From Bacteroidales bacterium (GTDB lineage: Bacteria; Bacteroidota; Bacteroidia; Bacteroidales; SM23-62), in the NCBI GenBank assembly GCA_016783865.1, contig JADHVS010000210.1, positions 1 to 7,332 on the forward strand: a stretch of 7,332 bases of DNA. The letters run 5' to 3'. Below are positions 6,662-7,332 of the stretch, piece after piece. The notes under the pieces were generated by a model that was not told the origin of the DNA, made no database searches, and was given only the letters and a program-made list of their open reading frames with translations. The position numbers and the translations under genes were made by a program. The first letter of the stretch is position 1; the number at the start of each line of letters is the position of its first letter.

Positions 6662-7332
6662 AGCTACTGGGATTAATCGGTCATCCGCTCACACATTCCT
6701 TCTCTGAAAAGTATTTTTCGGATAAGTTCCGGGATGAACAGATTGAAGGATACAGCTACAAGAACTTTCCGATTGATTCCATTGAAAAATTTCCGGAAAT
6801 ACTAGATCTGCCGGATCTGATCGGATTAAACGTTACCATTCCATATAAAGAACAGGTTATCCCTTTCCTGGATGAGGCAGATGATACTGCCCGGCAGATT
6901 GGTGCAGTGAATACTATAAAGATCACTAACCGGGGTGGCAAAAAGCACCTGGCAGGTTTCAATACCGATGCATATGGTTTTCGTGAGTCGATATATCCAT
7001 ATCTCATTCCTGAACATAAGAATGCCCTGATACTTGGTACTGGAGGTGCTTCGAAGGCGATACAATTTGTTTTGAATGAGCTGGGTATCGATTATAAGAT
7101 TGTTTCCAGGCAGGATTCCGGAAATACAATCGGCTACCAGGATCTTTGTCTGCCGTTGATCAGGAAGTACCTGGTTATTATAAATACTACTCCATTAGGG
7201 ACCTATCCTGATGTGGATACTTTTCCTGATATTCCCTATGACCTGCTGACGGAAAACCATTTGTTGTATGACCTGGTCTATAATCCTCCTGAAACAAAAT
7301 TCCTTAAAATAGGTCAACAAAAGGGAGCACAG
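6658..7332 (+). CDS. aroE: Shikimate dehydrogenase AroE, 3' end outside window
   Basis: The frame is open to the window edge, giving 225 residues; family members are about 245-270 long, so only a short C-terminal piece is missing. AroE reduces 3-dehydroshikimate to shikimate with NADPH, the fourth step of the shikimate pathway to aromatic amino acids and chorismate, in the cytoplasm. Visible functional residues are the shikimate-binding Ser14 and Ser16 (HPLTHSFS), NVTIPYK with catalytic Lys64, Asn85 in GAVNT, and the catalytic Asp104 in FNTDAYG. The nucleotide-binding loop is GTGGAS (127-132), and SR at 150-151 follows the second strand of that fold, where NADPH phosphate is usually recognised. 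INTTPLGTYP and LYDLVYNPPETKFL complete the family pattern. All key residues seem intact, so it should be active. ATG 6658 overlaps the DUF368 stop by four bases; AGGGAAAAG lies just upstream as a weak ribosome binding site. Confidence 0.95.
   Translation, partial: MKLLGLIGHPLTHSFSEKYFSDKFRDEQIEGYSYKNFPIDSIEKFPEILDLPDLIGLNVTIPYKEQVIPFLDEADDTARQIGAVNTIKITNRGGKKHLAGFNTDAYGFRESIYPYLIPEHKNALILGTGGASKAIQFVLNELGIDYKIVSRQDSGNTIGYQDLCLPLIRKYLVIINTTPLGTYPDVDTFPDIPYDLLTENHLLYDLVYNPPETKFLKIGQQKGAQ

Noticed and set aside
6756..7065. Minus-strand open frames of about 80 codons opposite aroE
   Set aside because: The + strand AroE frame has all family motifs; the opposite frames have no recognisable content.

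Overview
The window reads as a chromosomal segment of a Bacteroidota (Bacteroidetes) bacterium, probably Bacteroidales-like. This rests on three things. The gene order phosphosulfolactate synthase / DUF368 / shikimate dehydrogenase is one I associate with that phylum. A perfect Bacteroidetes-type -7 promoter box (TAnnTTTG) lies at 3498-3505. Shine-Dalgarno signals are weak or absent at most starts. All six genes are on the + strand, and base composition looks uniform, moderately AT-rich. I see no insertion sequence, tRNA, rRNA, CRISPR array or integration scar.

Left part (1-3437). The 3' end of an outer-membrane beta-barrel protein gene (1-636, cut by the window edge) is followed by a 152-base gap holding a nested inverted repeat (644-703) and a weak promoter candidate. 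Next is a large gene (789-3437) for an 882-residue exported, probably lipid-anchored protein. It has a carbohydrate-binding-like N-terminal domain and a C-terminal region that I align by eye to glycoside hydrolase family 84 (beta-N-acetylglucosaminidase / O-GlcNAcase-like). Where GH84 enzymes carry the catalytic Asp-Asp pair, this protein has Gln579-Asp580, so it may be inactive or have altered specificity.

Junction (3438-3528). A short intergenic region carries four exact tandem copies of the heptamer CGATTCA, directly followed by a promoter -7 box and a good ribosome binding site. These fix the start of the next gene at 3529.

Right part (3529-7332). Four genes form a tightly packed cluster in which each start codon overlaps the previous stop codon (1-base, 4-base and 4-base overlaps). 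They are a 12-repeat cytoplasmic TPR protein, a ComA/HSA32-family phosphosulfolactate synthase, a DUF368 (PopT-type) polyprenyl-phosphate transporter and shikimate dehydrogenase AroE (cut by the right edge). The cluster joins a phosphoenolpyruvate-using sulfonate enzyme, a lipid-carrier recycling transporter and an aromatic-amino-acid enzyme. Co-transcription and coupled translation are strongly suggested. A shared biochemical purpose is not evident from sequence. I do not see a clearly new defence or mobile system here. The most interesting points are the diverged GH84-like lipoprotein, the heptamer array abutting a promoter, and the coupled ComA-DUF368-AroE cluster.
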